DNA of 37,217 bases from RGIG7213 sp045544195 (GTDB lineage Bacteria > Bacillota > Clostridia > Oscillospirales > CAG-272): assembly GCA_045544195.1 (NCBI GenBank), contig JAZPYO010000054.1:1-37217 (forward strand), written 5' to 3'. Positions 17,895 to 27,355 of this stretch are shown here, in pieces. Positions within the stretch are counted from its first letter, which is position 1. Each line of letters opens with the position of its first letter. A program made the translations under genes and the position numbers. A model generated the notes under the pieces. It did not search any database and was not told the DNA's origin. It saw only the letters and a program-made list of their open reading frames with translations.

Positions 17895-19883
17895 ATGCTC
17901 ACTTATGTGATAAACACATCGGAGAATAAAACGTTCGACAGTGACCGCTTGTTCGATCTTGCAGGCTACAACAGGATCCGCTGGATGAATTGCCGCCTGG
18001 ATAATATCCGGAAATACTCGGATATTATCTTTGACAAACAAAATGTTTTGGGCGCTGATAGCTTCAGAGTTGTTATCATCGTGGATTTTTACGGCTTTGA
18101 CAGAATAAGAGCACCTTACGGACGCAACGGATACGGCGAAGAAAAAGGCGTTGAATTAAATCTTTATATGCCATATATCGAAGCATATCTCCAAGATAAT
18201 TTTATAAGACCGCTGGAGCAATCAGAGCTGTTTGCAAAGGAATACGAAATATATTACGTCCAGAATGCAAAATATGAAAAATTCGAGCATATAGACAATG
18301 CTGAATCTCAATTGGAGTATATTCTTTCGGGTAATGAAGATTTCAAGGGTGAGGACAAGGTGATAATATCAGAGCTGGCAGACGGCTCAACGGTTGAGGA
18401 AGCTATGCCGTCCTTCGGCTCGTTTACGCTTTACTGTACTCCGAATATTTCCTTGGAATTCAACCTTGCTGAATATCCGTACGGCATACCTGAAGAAACA
18501 ATGACGTTTTCTCAGTTTTTCTCAGCCTTCAGGATACGTTCTACTATCCGATCTCAATTTCGTTGTCACTACTATATGACAACATACGGAAACGGACCTG
18601 CAAGAGCCGCATTTGACACTTTGACTCTTTCACTGTACCTTGTATGGCTTTACGAGCGCGAGGAAGCGGTGATGACAGAGGGAGATTTTGAAGTCACCGA
18701 GATCAATGCAGAGGCGTTAAAGGATATCCTTGAAACATCCTGGCAAAAGATCGCAGTTGCCAGAAATATCGCTGAAAGCAATAATTCAAAATATTTTTCC
18801 TTGTTAGTCAACAGCGGCGAAATCACGAGCCACATAGAAAATGAGGAAAACACCTCTGAGGAGGAAGCTATAGACAAGGAAAAGGCACGTATTCGTTTAA
18901 AAAAATCCGAAAGCACACGCTCTGCGAACGATCTGTACAACACAGTTGTAAGGTACGCCAGCAAAACAAGCAGCGAGCTTGATGATGAGCAACGCAAGGA
19001 ATTGGACAGTATGATGTCATCCTATTTGCGTAAGCGTGATGAAACGAGCGAGGTCGGGATCGAAGTTGCGTTTGATGAACTGATGGATATGGGTGCATTG
19101 ACTATGACAGAGCAATGTCCGTCAAAGGAGCAATTCGATTACATAGTTGAACAAAGGGAGCGTGAGATCTCCAGCCTGTTCGACAAGGTCCTCAAGGCTC
19201 AATATATAAATATGGACTACTCAAAGGTAAAGGAACGTGCTGACAAGGCGTACGTTGAGTATAATAAGCTAGCAGCCTGTGCCCGCTGGAGCATCATATC
19301 CGATATACTGTTTATGATAGTTTCCGTGCTGTCGTTTTTGATTCCGTACCACTATTTGCAATTAGATAACTTCGTTTCGTCAACCGTAAAAGCAAGCACG
19401 TTATTTGGAATATCCTGCGGTGTGTTTGCAGGATTGTTTGCAATTGCCGTTATTTTGCAGGCAGTTTTACTGTCAGGTAAAATGCGTAAGCAGAAAAAGA
19501 TCCTTATAGATTGCTTTATAACCTGTAAAGCTATGCGAAATCAATCTTTTTCACATCTTAAAAAGAAATATGAATTTGAGTTGATACGTATCGAGGAGGC
19601 TCGCTACGAGATAAGACAGCTTGCAAATCTCTACGATAAAAATATGGCAATAGACAAGAATATTATGTGTCACAGGCTTCTGCTTGAAGAGCTGTATGAC
19701 AAGCTTAGCAGTATGCTTAACAATCTTGGTGTTGAGCCCAAGATGAACAACGATATAAGCTTGCGTGATGAATTTGACATAAGCAAGCCGTTGTACGCAC
19801 GTGAAAACGCCATTTATCAGATTTTTTCCATTGAAACCATAGAGAAAATGTTTCCGAAAAAGAAAGGAAGTGACGGCAAATGA
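17895..19883 (+). CDS. Coiled-coil protein with two membrane helices, unknown family
   Basis: I do not recognise this 662-residue protein. About 460 N-terminal residues look soluble: a mixed alpha/beta part (VVIIVDFYGFDRIRAPYG near 60-78) and then charged helical segments (about 310-460) rich in Glu, Lys and Ser. Two membrane helices follow, about 466-486 (ISDILFMIVSVLSFLIP) and 498-522 (FGISCGVFAGLFAIAVILQA). The C-terminal part (about 525-640) is again a charged helix with coiled-coil character. Both large parts are likely cytoplasmic, with a hairpin in the membrane. AAAGGAG precedes the ATG. The stop overlaps the start of the next gene by four bases (ATGA), which suggests translational coupling and a shared complex. 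A role as membrane anchor for the tubulin-like proteins is a guess from position. Confidence 0.75.
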   Translation: MLTYVINTSENKTFDSDRLFDLAGYNRIRWMNCRLDNIRKYSDIIFDKQNVLGADSFRVVIIVDFYGFDRIRAPYGRNGYGEEKGVELNLYMPYIEAYLQDNFIRPLEQSELFAKEYEIYYVQNAKYEKFEHIDNAESQLEYILSGNEDFKGEDKVIISELADGSTVEEAMPSFGSFTLYCTPNISLEFNLAEYPYGIPEETMTFSQFFSAFRIRSTIRSQFRCHYYMTTYGNGPARAAFDTLTLSLYLVWLYEREEAVMTEGDFEVTEINAEALKDILETSWQKIAVARNIAESNNSKYFSLLVNSGEITSHIENEENTSEEEAIDKEKARIRLKKSESTRSANDLYNTVVRYASKTSSELDDEQRKELDSMMSSYLRKRDETSEVGIEVAFDELMDMGALTMTEQCPSKEQFDYIVEQREREISSLFDKVLKAQYINMDYSKVKERADKAYVEYNKLAACARWSIISDILFMIVSVLSFLIPYHYLQLDNFVSSTVKASTLFGISCGVFAGLFAIAVILQAVLLSGKMRKQKKILIDCFITCKAMRNQSFSHLKKKYEFELIRIEEARYEIRQLANLYDKNMAIDKNIMCHRLLLEELYDKLSSMLNNLGVEPKMNNDISLRDEFDISKPLYARENAIYQIFSIETIEKMFPKKKGSDGK

Positions 19884-22800
19884 TAACGCTTTTAAAAGTA
19901 GTTATTCTGATCGCTATAATGCTTTTGATCGCATACCCCGTGATCCCTCTGCCGAAGCCGTTACAGCATTTTTCCTTTAATTATCGCCTGAGATATAAAA
20001 ATCCCGATAATAAAAAGAATTTCTTCTTTATATTTCTGACTTTGGCATTATATCTTGCAGTATATCTGTTATTCGACGTTCTGGGTGATCTGACGTCATT
20101 CATTTCAAAAATACCGATACTGTCAGCATTGATATCCATAACGCTTAACAGTCTTAATTCACACGCTCATTTCGTGCTTTTTGCAATAAATATCCTCGTG
20201 GTGAACGTCATATTGTTATACACTTACTTTTTGGTGAAGGGATTGCTCAAAAAAAGCATTATCGACCGTGCGTTCGGAATTAATAAGAAAAAAGACATTA
20301 AGAGTAAGACAGACGATAACAAAAGCGACAACTCAAAGGACAAGTCCTCAAAAGCAGAAGAGGACGATGATGAAAAGGACAAGAAAAGCAACGACCGCAT
20401 TCCGCAATTCGATCATTCAGATGACGATAAGAGCCTTGATACAGATGAAGCTCAGCAGCCGACAGAAAATAAAAAACGCTTCTGGCTGTTCAGACTGTTT
20501 TCAAGAAAAAACAAGAGCAGTAATAAAAATAACGCTTCTGCACTTCAGAACAAGGATTATGACATCAACGGCGATCTTACACTATACGGTCTTATACGTA
20601 TGCTGCTATTCAAGCCCTTCTTTGAAGGAGATAATTACGAATATGCGCGAGGTTGGGTAGCGAGAGCACGTAAGGTTTTACAATACTTTATATACCTGAC
20701 ACTTGTACTTTACGGAATCTTTTTTTCCTGTGTTTTTGTGTCTGTACTCTTCCCCGTCCCCCTTTCAATGTATAATTTCCTCATAAATATACTTCAGGTT
20801 GAAAGCTGGTACATATATCCCTTTATTTCACTTCTCTTTTTACAGGAAATATGCAACTTCTTCGATTCTCCCGTTTTGCCCCGAAGCGTAGCAAAGGACA
20901 AAGAGGAAGAAAAGAAAATTGAGAGCGCAGAACAAAAGGAAGCAGATCTCAGAGCACTTCAGCGTGAGATATACGAACGCTTTGACAAAGAGCATTATCT
21001 GCATTATTATTGTGAAAAGAAAAACGAAAAGGCTAAAGAATACACTTGTACAAACGTAGAATTTGCCAGCGCTCTTGAATATATCAAGAAAGAAATGCAG
21101 CTTCTGACGGGCAACGTGGTTCAGAGCTACATGGAATGTCTTGACAAAATATATAACAAAAATCACGTATATTTTGCAACGTCATTTTATTCAGAATTAG
21201 GTGAATACCTGACGGCATATACATACATTCGTCTTCTTTCCGGTGCAAGAATGCTGTTTGTCGTATCAGAGCCATCTGAAAGAGATACGCTCAAAAAGCA
21301 TCTGTCCGAGCGACTGATGCAGCTTACCGACTCATCACCAACAGCAACGTGGAGAATACGCACAGCAGAAGAACGACTTGATCAGGCTGATATTCTTATC
21401 GCTTCTCCGTCGGATTTCAGAGACGATAATATAACAGAACAGTTCCCCGGATTTTTCGATGAGGTATGCAACGCAATTTTCATTGATGCCGACAAAATGG
21501 TAGCATTGGATAGCTATCTTTGCTTGATAATGTCAACCAGATTACAAAGAGCAACAAAGGAAAGGATCAGATTCCTTTTCCTTACGTTTGATCTGCTTAA
21601 GGGATTTGCATCAGCTACGATACCGAAATTTTTCAACGTTGAGGATGTAATAACTCTGAGCTGTGCTAATGAAAACGATGAAGTTTCATACACTCTCTGG
21701 AACAGAGAAAGCAAAAAAAACCGCATATACAACAAAAACGGTCAATCACTCACAAGCATCGAAAGCATAATCGCAGATCTTTCCTGCCAATACGGTGTGG
21801 ATGGAGTAAGATTGATCACAAAATCGCCTCTTGACTCTGCGGATACAAAGAATTTCACAGATCACGGAATAGAAATAAACAAGCTTTACAGGCCTGTGCC
21901 CGATACAAGCTATATGATATATTCTGACGACAGATGCAATCTTTCATCAGCAATATATGCATGCACACGTTTCCGCGGAAAAAAGAACTCCTTTGTTCAT
22001 ATAATTTCAAAACCGTATCTGTTACGCGAATACTTTATGTCCAAGGCGGCTTATGAAAAATACATAACACGCTCGTCATTTATAAAGCCGCGTGTAACAG
22101 AGCATGCAGAGCGTCACAAGCTCAGTCTTTTGAGGATATTCTGTGATGCGACGTGTGATAAGGGCATAACGCTTTCATCATTTGAAGCAAGAGTGAAAAA
22201 GGTGATCCTTGACTGCGTTGAAAGAAACGATGTTATCAGCTCGCAGTATTGCCGCAATATTATTGAAAGATGTAATATAAACGAGCTTAAAAGCAAGGAT
22301 CTTGCTGCATATCTTATCGCAGGTCTTTATGACGATGTATCATGTCCTCCCGCCGCAAGCACAGCTCAAAGAGCGAAAGAGTTTTACATCATTATAAACC
22401 CAAATCAGCATAGCGGATACGAATTGACTGAAGAAAAGTATATTCGTTTCAACAAGGCTAAATCAGTATTCGACAAGCTTTTTGAGTGTAATCGCAGAGT
22501 AGAGCTTTTCATAAATGATGAAAACATAGGAAAGCTCGATACATTCCCGGCAAGAGCCCATCTTGAATATATTGCAGGCCAAAGTATAATATATCAGAAC
22601 ACCGAGTACGAAATAGAGCACATAGCAGAAGACGGCAGTGCGCTGTTTTTACGGCGTAAAAATGCAAAGGTCAAGAATTGCCTTGATACTGTTCACTTGC
22701 GCAGATACAGCATTTCCTCGCTTACTCAACAGGGTCAGACCGGTGTACTTCACAACACACGTTCTCCGCTGGCAGAAATACGTGTAGCACTTAACAATGC

Positions 22801-25621
22801 AGAATTAACTGCAGAAACATACGGCTTTTACAGCCTTATGACTGACAGACAAACGCTCGACTTCTACAGAGGCGCTGAAGGAAATCCTCACGTTGAAAAG
22901 CCTCACGTAAGGCAGTACAAGCAATGCAAGGTGATGACGGTCACACTCATTTCACGAAACGAATGTAATGATAGAATGAGGCTGCTCATAAGCGCGGTAG
23001 CAAATGAGTTTATAAAAACACTCTTCCCTGCCGCTTACCGTTGTTTGTCTATCGTACCGATACTGTCAGAGCCCATTCCGTTCGATGCTGAAAACGAACC
23101 CGAAAGCGAAATTGACAGAATACGGACGCTTTATCCGTATTTGCAGTCTCCGAGCGAAGAATTCGTCGAAAAAGACGGCAATGTTATGCGTTTTCTGTTC
23201 ATCAATGACTGCACAGAGGATATGGGCATAATAGACTGGTTTTACGATAAGTCTGCTCTTTATATGCAGGAATTCCTCGCAAACATCAACGCATATATCC
23301 ACTGGCTTAATAAGCACCTTGACAAACAGCATTTCATTTATTTTGGCGGAGAAGCAATACCCGAATGTTATGATCTTCAAAGCTGCTGCGATCTATTTAA
23401 GGACCTTAACTGGACAATGAGCGATAGCGGTGACAAAGATTACGATACCGCCGGCGAAGAGGAAGAAATAGAGGAAAACAGACGTTGTTCCTTCTGCCAT
23501 TTAAAAATGGAAAGCGGAAGATATCTGAAGTTTGACCAGAATAGATATATATGTGCAGATTGCTTTGATACTGTTGATTCTCAGAAAATCCTTGATGAGC
23601 TTCTTCAGGATGCGATAAAGTATCTTACGCAGACATATCCCGAAATTTCATTCCCCACCGCCAAAACAGCCTTGGATAGCGTATATCAGTTGTTACCCGG
23701 TCAGGAATTGAGCGAATTCTACTATCGTCTTGATGACGATACGAGAACTGTTTTCGTTGAACGCGACGATCCTGAAACAAACGCTACGGTTTCTTTGATA
23801 AGAGGTATTATCTCGCTTTGGCAGCTTGATAGCGGATTCAGAATTTCATATTCAAACGCTCAGCTTTATTACGAGGAGCTGAAATATCTTCGTTCAATAG
23901 GCAAAAATGAAAGTGCGGATTGGATATACGAGGCGCTTGATGAACAAACAAAAGAAGGCGTCAATGAGATAATGGCTTACTTAGGTGAGAAAAACGACAC
24001 GGGCGATGGCAATGAAGATCCTGCAGATGACACAGACACCACCGATAAAAATGACGATAATGTAACACCGGAACCTAACGCTCCTGAAAATGATTCCGCA
24101 GAAAGCGCAAATACACTGACCTCATTTACGTTTATTCGTGAAAAAGCAAATGAGCTTGATGACGATTACGACTTTTCAGATGGTGAAGAGGACGGCAGCG
24201 AGCAGCTTTATCCGCCGAATGAGGTTCCGAGATTCTGGAAGCGTTATCTGAAAAATCAGCGTATCGACAACGACAAGGAAGAGGACATACCGCAGGATAA
24301 CGAAGAAATACCGTCGGAAAATGACACTCAGGAGAACGACACTACACCTGCCGATGACACTGTTCAGGACGAAACCGATAAAACCGATGACAGTACAGGC
24401 GATGATAAAAATGCAGTTGAAGACAAAAAAACGCAGAAGGACAAAAAGAAGAAAAACGGCTTATTCTCACGGCTTTTCAAAAAGCGTCCTGTCATTCCGA
24501 AGGAGCCTGAGGAAGAAACCAATCCCAAGATAAGATTCTATAACGATCTTGTAAGGGCATATTACAGCTACAGCGAAGGGCCTATATCAAGAGCAGGGCT
24601 TTCGGATAGCGACGTAACAACGATCTGGACATACGTCAGATCTGACTATCCTGAAGTATTCTGGGTGGCATACACGTGGAATTGGGACAGTAATAATTTT
24701 TATCCCATCTATCGCTGTAAGGATGCGTACGGAAGATTCGACAAAAAACAGGTTGAACGTAAGCGTGCAGAATTGAAAAAAGCCGCAAAGCCGTTTACCA
24801 AAGGAATAACAAAACGAACCGATCCGTATGAGGCATTTTTGACTATATACAGGCGGTTGATCCTTACCCTTGACTATGACGGAAGAGGACTTGATGCAGG
24901 CATTGATGCTGATATGAAGCGTGACGATCCGTTGCGCTCGCTATACAGTGCGCTCGTCGAGCATAAGGTCGTTTGTGCAGGATATGCAGTAGCTTTACAG
25001 TATCTGCTCCAGTCAGTCGGTATCGTAAGCGGCTACGTTATAAGCGAGATCAACAACGCGCAAGGCGACTGTCATGCGTTCAATATGGTCAAAATAGGAA
25101 AATTTGTTTATTACGTTGACCCGACATGGGGTGACTACTCTAATACAAAAACAGGCAACAAGTATCAGAATTCCGTTTTCTATACGTATTGCTGCGTACC
25201 GTACAAGGAGTTCATTCTCACGGGCGACGCTAATTCTCAGATGTACCATATTCCCAGAAAGAATTATTACCCGCACGTAAAGGAAATGGCGTATACGAAC
25301 CACGAATACTGCCGCTTCCACGGAACGTATCTCACCAGATACAACAAAGCGCAAATATCACAGGCATTAGCCAACGCCGCTATTGAATATTCAGAAAAAG
25401 AAATGGGCGTATTTACAGTTCCCTTCCGCTGCGTAAACGCGACAGAGGCAAAATCTATGTATTCTCAGTTGTGGAACAAAGATCTTGATGAAGTAATCGA
25501 AAACGCATGTGAAATAGCAAGTAAAAACAGAAAAGCTCTGAAAATTCTAAAAAGAAAATCGTGGACTGTTTTTGATAACACAATGAACTGTACCTTCCAT
25601 ATGTGCGTAGGCGATAAATAA
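19880..25621 (+). CDS. Membrane protein: pseudo-helicase (MrfA/DUF1998-like) fused to transglutaminase-like domain
   Basis: In order, this 1913-residue protein has: four N-terminal hydrophobic segments (about 3-120); an acidic/Lys-rich linker (135-195); a basic LFRLFSRK motif (203-210); two more membrane helices (about 267-325); an SF2 helicase-like region (about 390-760); a beta domain (about 880-960) like that after the helicase core in MrfA/Hrq1 proteins; a DUF1998-like part (about 1085-1170, LFINDC...MGIIDW); and a zinc finger, C1203-x2-C1206/C1225-x2-C1228. A second acidic linker (1365-1522), LFSRLFKKR (1528-1536) and a transglutaminase-like domain (about 1545-1900) with C1699, H1732 and D1747 complete it. 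The helicase is degenerate. Walker A reads ATSFYSELGE (433-442) without GKT, motif II reads D536-A-D-K, and motif VI reads CTRFRG (695-700). So ATP-driven unwinding is unlikely, while the cysteine triad looks intact for protease or transfer chemistry. Confidence 0.8.
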   Translation: MITLLKVVILIAIMLLIAYPVIPLPKPLQHFSFNYRLRYKNPDNKKNFFFIFLTLALYLAVYLLFDVLGDLTSFISKIPILSALISITLNSLNSHAHFVLFAINILVVNVILLYTYFLVKGLLKKSIIDRAFGINKKKDIKSKTDDNKSDNSKDKSSKAEEDDDEKDKKSNDRIPQFDHSDDDKSLDTDEAQQPTENKKRFWLFRLFSRKNKSSNKNNASALQNKDYDINGDLTLYGLIRMLLFKPFFEGDNYEYARGWVARARKVLQYFIYLTLVLYGIFFSCVFVSVLFPVPLSMYNFLINILQVESWYIYPFISLLFLQEICNFFDSPVLPRSVAKDKEEEKKIESAEQKEADLRALQREIYERFDKEHYLHYYCEKKNEKAKEYTCTNVEFASALEYIKKEMQLLTGNVVQSYMECLDKIYNKNHVYFATSFYSELGEYLTAYTYIRLLSGARMLFVVSEPSERDTLKKHLSERLMQLTDSSPTATWRIRTAEERLDQADILIASPSDFRDDNITEQFPGFFDEVCNAIFIDADKMVALDSYLCLIMSTRLQRATKERIRFLFLTFDLLKGFASATIPKFFNVEDVITLSCANENDEVSYTLWNRESKKNRIYNKNGQSLTSIESIIADLSCQYGVDGVRLITKSPLDSADTKNFTDHGIEINKLYRPVPDTSYMIYSDDRCNLSSAIYACTRFRGKKNSFVHIISKPYLLREYFMSKAAYEKYITRSSFIKPRVTEHAERHKLSLLRIFCDATCDKGITLSSFEARVKKVILDCVERNDVISSQYCRNIIERCNINELKSKDLAAYLIAGLYDDVSCPPAASTAQRAKEFYIIINPNQHSGYELTEEKYIRFNKAKSVFDKLFECNRRVELFINDENIGKLDTFPARAHLEYIAGQSIIYQNTEYEIEHIAEDGSALFLRRKNAKVKNCLDTVHLRRYSISSLTQQGQTGVLHNTRSPLAEIRVALNNAELTAETYGFYSLMTDRQTLDFYRGAEGNPHVEKPHVRQYKQCKVMTVTLISRNECNDRMRLLISAVANEFIKTLFPAAYRCLSIVPILSEPIPFDAENEPESEIDRIRTLYPYLQSPSEEFVEKDGNVMRFLFINDCTEDMGIIDWFYDKSALYMQEFLANINAYIHWLNKHLDKQHFIYFGGEAIPECYDLQSCCDLFKDLNWTMSDSGDKDYDTAGEEEEIEENRRCSFCHLKMESGRYLKFDQNRYICADCFDTVDSQKILDELLQDAIKYLTQTYPEISFPTAKTALDSVYQLLPGQELSEFYYRLDDDTRTVFVERDDPETNATVSLIRGIISLWQLDSGFRISYSNAQLYYEELKYLRSIGKNESADWIYEALDEQTKEGVNEIMAYLGEKNDTGDGNEDPADDTDTTDKNDDNVTPEPNAPENDSAESANTLTSFTFIREKANELDDDYDFSDGEEDGSEQLYPPNEVPRFWKRYLKNQRIDNDKEEDIPQDNEEIPSENDTQENDTTPADDTVQDETDKTDDSTGDDKNAVEDKKTQKDKKKKNGLFSRLFKKRPVIPKEPEEETNPKIRFYNDLVRAYYSYSEGPISRAGLSDSDVTTIWTYVRSDYPEVFWVAYTWNWDSNNFYPIYRCKDAYGRFDKKQVERKRAELKKAAKPFTKGITKRTDPYEAFLTIYRRLILTLDYDGRGLDAGIDADMKRDDPLRSLYSALVEHKVVCAGYAVALQYLLQSVGIVSGYVISEINNAQGDCHAFNMVKIGKFVYYVDPTWGDYSNTKTGNKYQNSVFYTYCCVPYKEFILTGDANSQMYHIPRKNYYPHVKEMAYTNHEYCRFHGTYLTRYNKAQISQALANAAIEYSEKEMGVFTVPFRCVNATEAKSMYSQLWNKDLDEVIENACEIASKNRKALKILKRKSWTVFDNTMNCTFHMCVGDK

Positions 25622-25645
25622 ACGTGATATGCACGGTTTAATTAC

Positions 25646-25674
25646 AAAAGGCAAGGAAAACTCCTTGCCTTTTT
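25646..25674. terminator. Bidirectional terminator between convergent operons
   Basis: GGCAAGGA (25650-25657) pairs with TCCTTGCC (25662-25669) around a 4-base loop. AAAA lies on the left and TTTTT on the right, so a stem with a T tract forms on either strand. It ends the 18-kb plus-strand operon and the minus-strand ABC cassette. Confidence 0.92.
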
Positions 25675-25688
25675 GTATTGATAAGTAT

Positions 25689-26459
25689 TTACAGCTGCTT
25701 TTTATTGAATGATAAAACACTCAAAGCAAAGCATACTGCGCTTATAAAGAGCGTGATCACAACGCATATCGCGTATTTTTCCGGCTTTATAATGCCGTAT
25801 ATCAAAGAATTGCCATCTGTTAAAAACGTCGGTACATATCCGCTGATCTTTGGAAAAAATCCAAGTATAAATGATAAAACAATGACGCCTGCACTTGCAA
25901 GTGCAACATAAGCATAAGACGAGAAGATCACCGAAAATAGCGTGATCTGCGAAATCAAGAATATGCCGAACAACCACCAACATACAGATGAAAACAAAAG
26001 ACTTTCAGCTATTGAATTATCCCAGAAGTATTCATTATATCCGTATGTTATTGCAAAGCACGTCCAATATCCGAGTGTCCAAAGTGAAATAAGTGTAACC
26101 GTCTTTGACAGTACTATCTTATATCTCTCCAAGCCCTTAGTTAACGAAAGAACTAACGTTCCACGTTCGTATTCATTCGTAAATATCGCTCCTTGCAGTA
26201 ATGCAAAAGCACCGAGTGCCATAGGCATATTTTTGAAAAACTGCACCCACGAATCCAACGAACTAACATTAACATCTGTAAGCGTCATACCGCTTTCAGC
26301 AAGTGAATCTGCCATTATCTCAAGCAACCACGGAGTTAATTTGGCAACGGCAGGATTCATTACACCTATTAAAATAAATATAAGGCAACAGATCATAAAT
26401 CTGCCTGAACGTATCTGATCGGAAAATTCCTTTTTGATTAAAGCAAAAAACATTATCAT
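25689..26459 (-). CDS. ABC-2 type permease (YxlG-like)
   Basis: The start is set at the ATG at 26459, which overlaps the ATPase stop by four bases (ATGA) and has GGTGA upstream, giving 256 residues (MIMFFALIKKEFSDQIRSGRF). A longer frame exists but lies inside the ATPase gene. The N-terminus is the amphipathic 'KKEF...R..RF' helix typical of ABC-2 permeases. Six membrane segments follow, with a large outside loop between the first two (about 40-80) and NEYERGTLVLSLTKG just after the second. It would form the membrane channel of an exporter with the adjacent ATPase. Together with the ATPase and the small PLDN protein it resembles B. subtilis yxlE-yxlF-yxlG. The substrate is unknown. Confidence 0.85.
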   Translation of the reverse strand: MIMFFALIKKEFSDQIRSGRFMICCLIFILIGVMNPAVAKLTPWLLEIMADSLAESGMTLTDVNVSSLDSWVQFFKNMPMALGAFALLQGAIFTNEYERGTLVLSLTKGLERYKIVLSKTVTLISLWTLGYWTCFAITYGYNEYFWDNSIAESLLFSSVCWWLFGIFLISQITLFSVIFSSYAYVALASAGVIVLSFILGFFPKISGYVPTFLTDGNSLIYGIIKPEKYAICVVITLFISAVCFALSVLSFNKKQL

Positions 26460-27355
26460 TTGTCGGTCACCTTCACAAAAAGATCTTCTAAGGTCGGCTC
26501 GGAGCGTTCGATTTTCAAAACGGGTATACCTTTTTCGGATATAAAATATAAAACATCTGAAAATAAATAGTCGCTTTCGCAAAAAACAACTTGCTCATTG
26601 CCGATGCTTTTCATTTTTGCAAATGTTTTAACCAGCATTTCAGCATCAGATGTACTTTCTGTTTGTATTTGATATTCGTGTTTTCGATATTTTGTTTTTA
26701 TTTCTGAAAGTTTTCCTGACAGTGTAACCCTTCCACTGTCTAAAAAAGCTACGTCTGTGCAAATACGCTCTGCATCTGACAGAATGTGTGTGGAAAAAAG
26801 TATCGTAGTTTGATCTGTTATTGAGGATAAAATATCAAGTATTTCCCTTCTGCCTATCGGATCGAGAGCAGATGTCGGCTCGTCACATATAAGTAGCTTA
26901 GGTCTATTGAAAACCGCCTGAGCTATCCCCAACCGTTGCTTCATACCTCGTGAATATCCCTTGATACGCTGCTTTACATCGGCAAGACCAACAAGATAAA
27001 GCAGCTCTTCAGAACGGTCTGCGATGTCCTTTTTTTCCATTCCGCAGATCCGACCGCAAAACGTCAGATATTCACGGGCATTCATAAACGAATAAAACTC
27101 AGGGACATCGGGCAGATAGCCAATATTACGATTTGTCATAGTCTGCCCAAAAGCAACCTTTTCACCGCAAACTGTAATCGTACCGCTATCAACCGTCAAA
27201 AGTCCGAGTATGGCTTTCATCGTCGTTGTTTTGCCTGATCCATTCTTTCCGATAAATCCGTATATGCTATGCTCGGGTACGGACAAATTCAGTCCGCAAA
27301 GCACCTGTTTTTCACCAAAATGCTTGTACAGATCAGTGACGCAAAGCATATCCAT
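26456..27355 (-). CDS. ABC transporter ATP-binding protein (YxlF-like)
   Basis: The 299-residue ATPase starts at the ATG at 27355, whose A is the last base of the upstream TGA; AAGGAGG sits 7 bases before it. Walker A GKNGSGKT is at residues 36-43. The ABC signature is YSRGMKQRLG, Walker B with the catalytic glutamate is LLICDEPTSALDP, and the switch histidine is in LFSTHIL. All are intact. The C-terminal 80 residues are the usual regulatory tail of drug- or peptide-exporter ATPases. It energises the adjacent permease. Overlaps on both sides indicate tight co-translation within the MerR-controlled cassette. Confidence 0.93.
   Translation of the reverse strand: MDMLCVTDLYKHFGEKQVLCGLNLSVPEHSIYGFIGKNGSGKTTTMKAILGLLTVDSGTITVCGEKVAFGQTMTNRNIGYLPDVPEFYSFMNAREYLTFCGRICGMEKKDIADRSEELLYLVGLADVKQRIKGYSRGMKQRLGIAQAVFNRPKLLICDEPTSALDPIGRREILDILSSITDQTTILFSTHILSDAERICTDVAFLDSGRVTLSGKLSEIKTKYRKHEYQIQTESTSDAEMLVKTFAKMKSIGNEQVVFCESDYLFSDVLYFISEKGIPVLKIERSEPTLEDLFVKVTDK

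Noticed and set aside
26460..26582. N-terminal extension of the ABC permease
   Set aside because: The added 41 residues lie inside the ATPase gene in another frame. The ATGA overlap and normal permease start at 26459 are far more likely.
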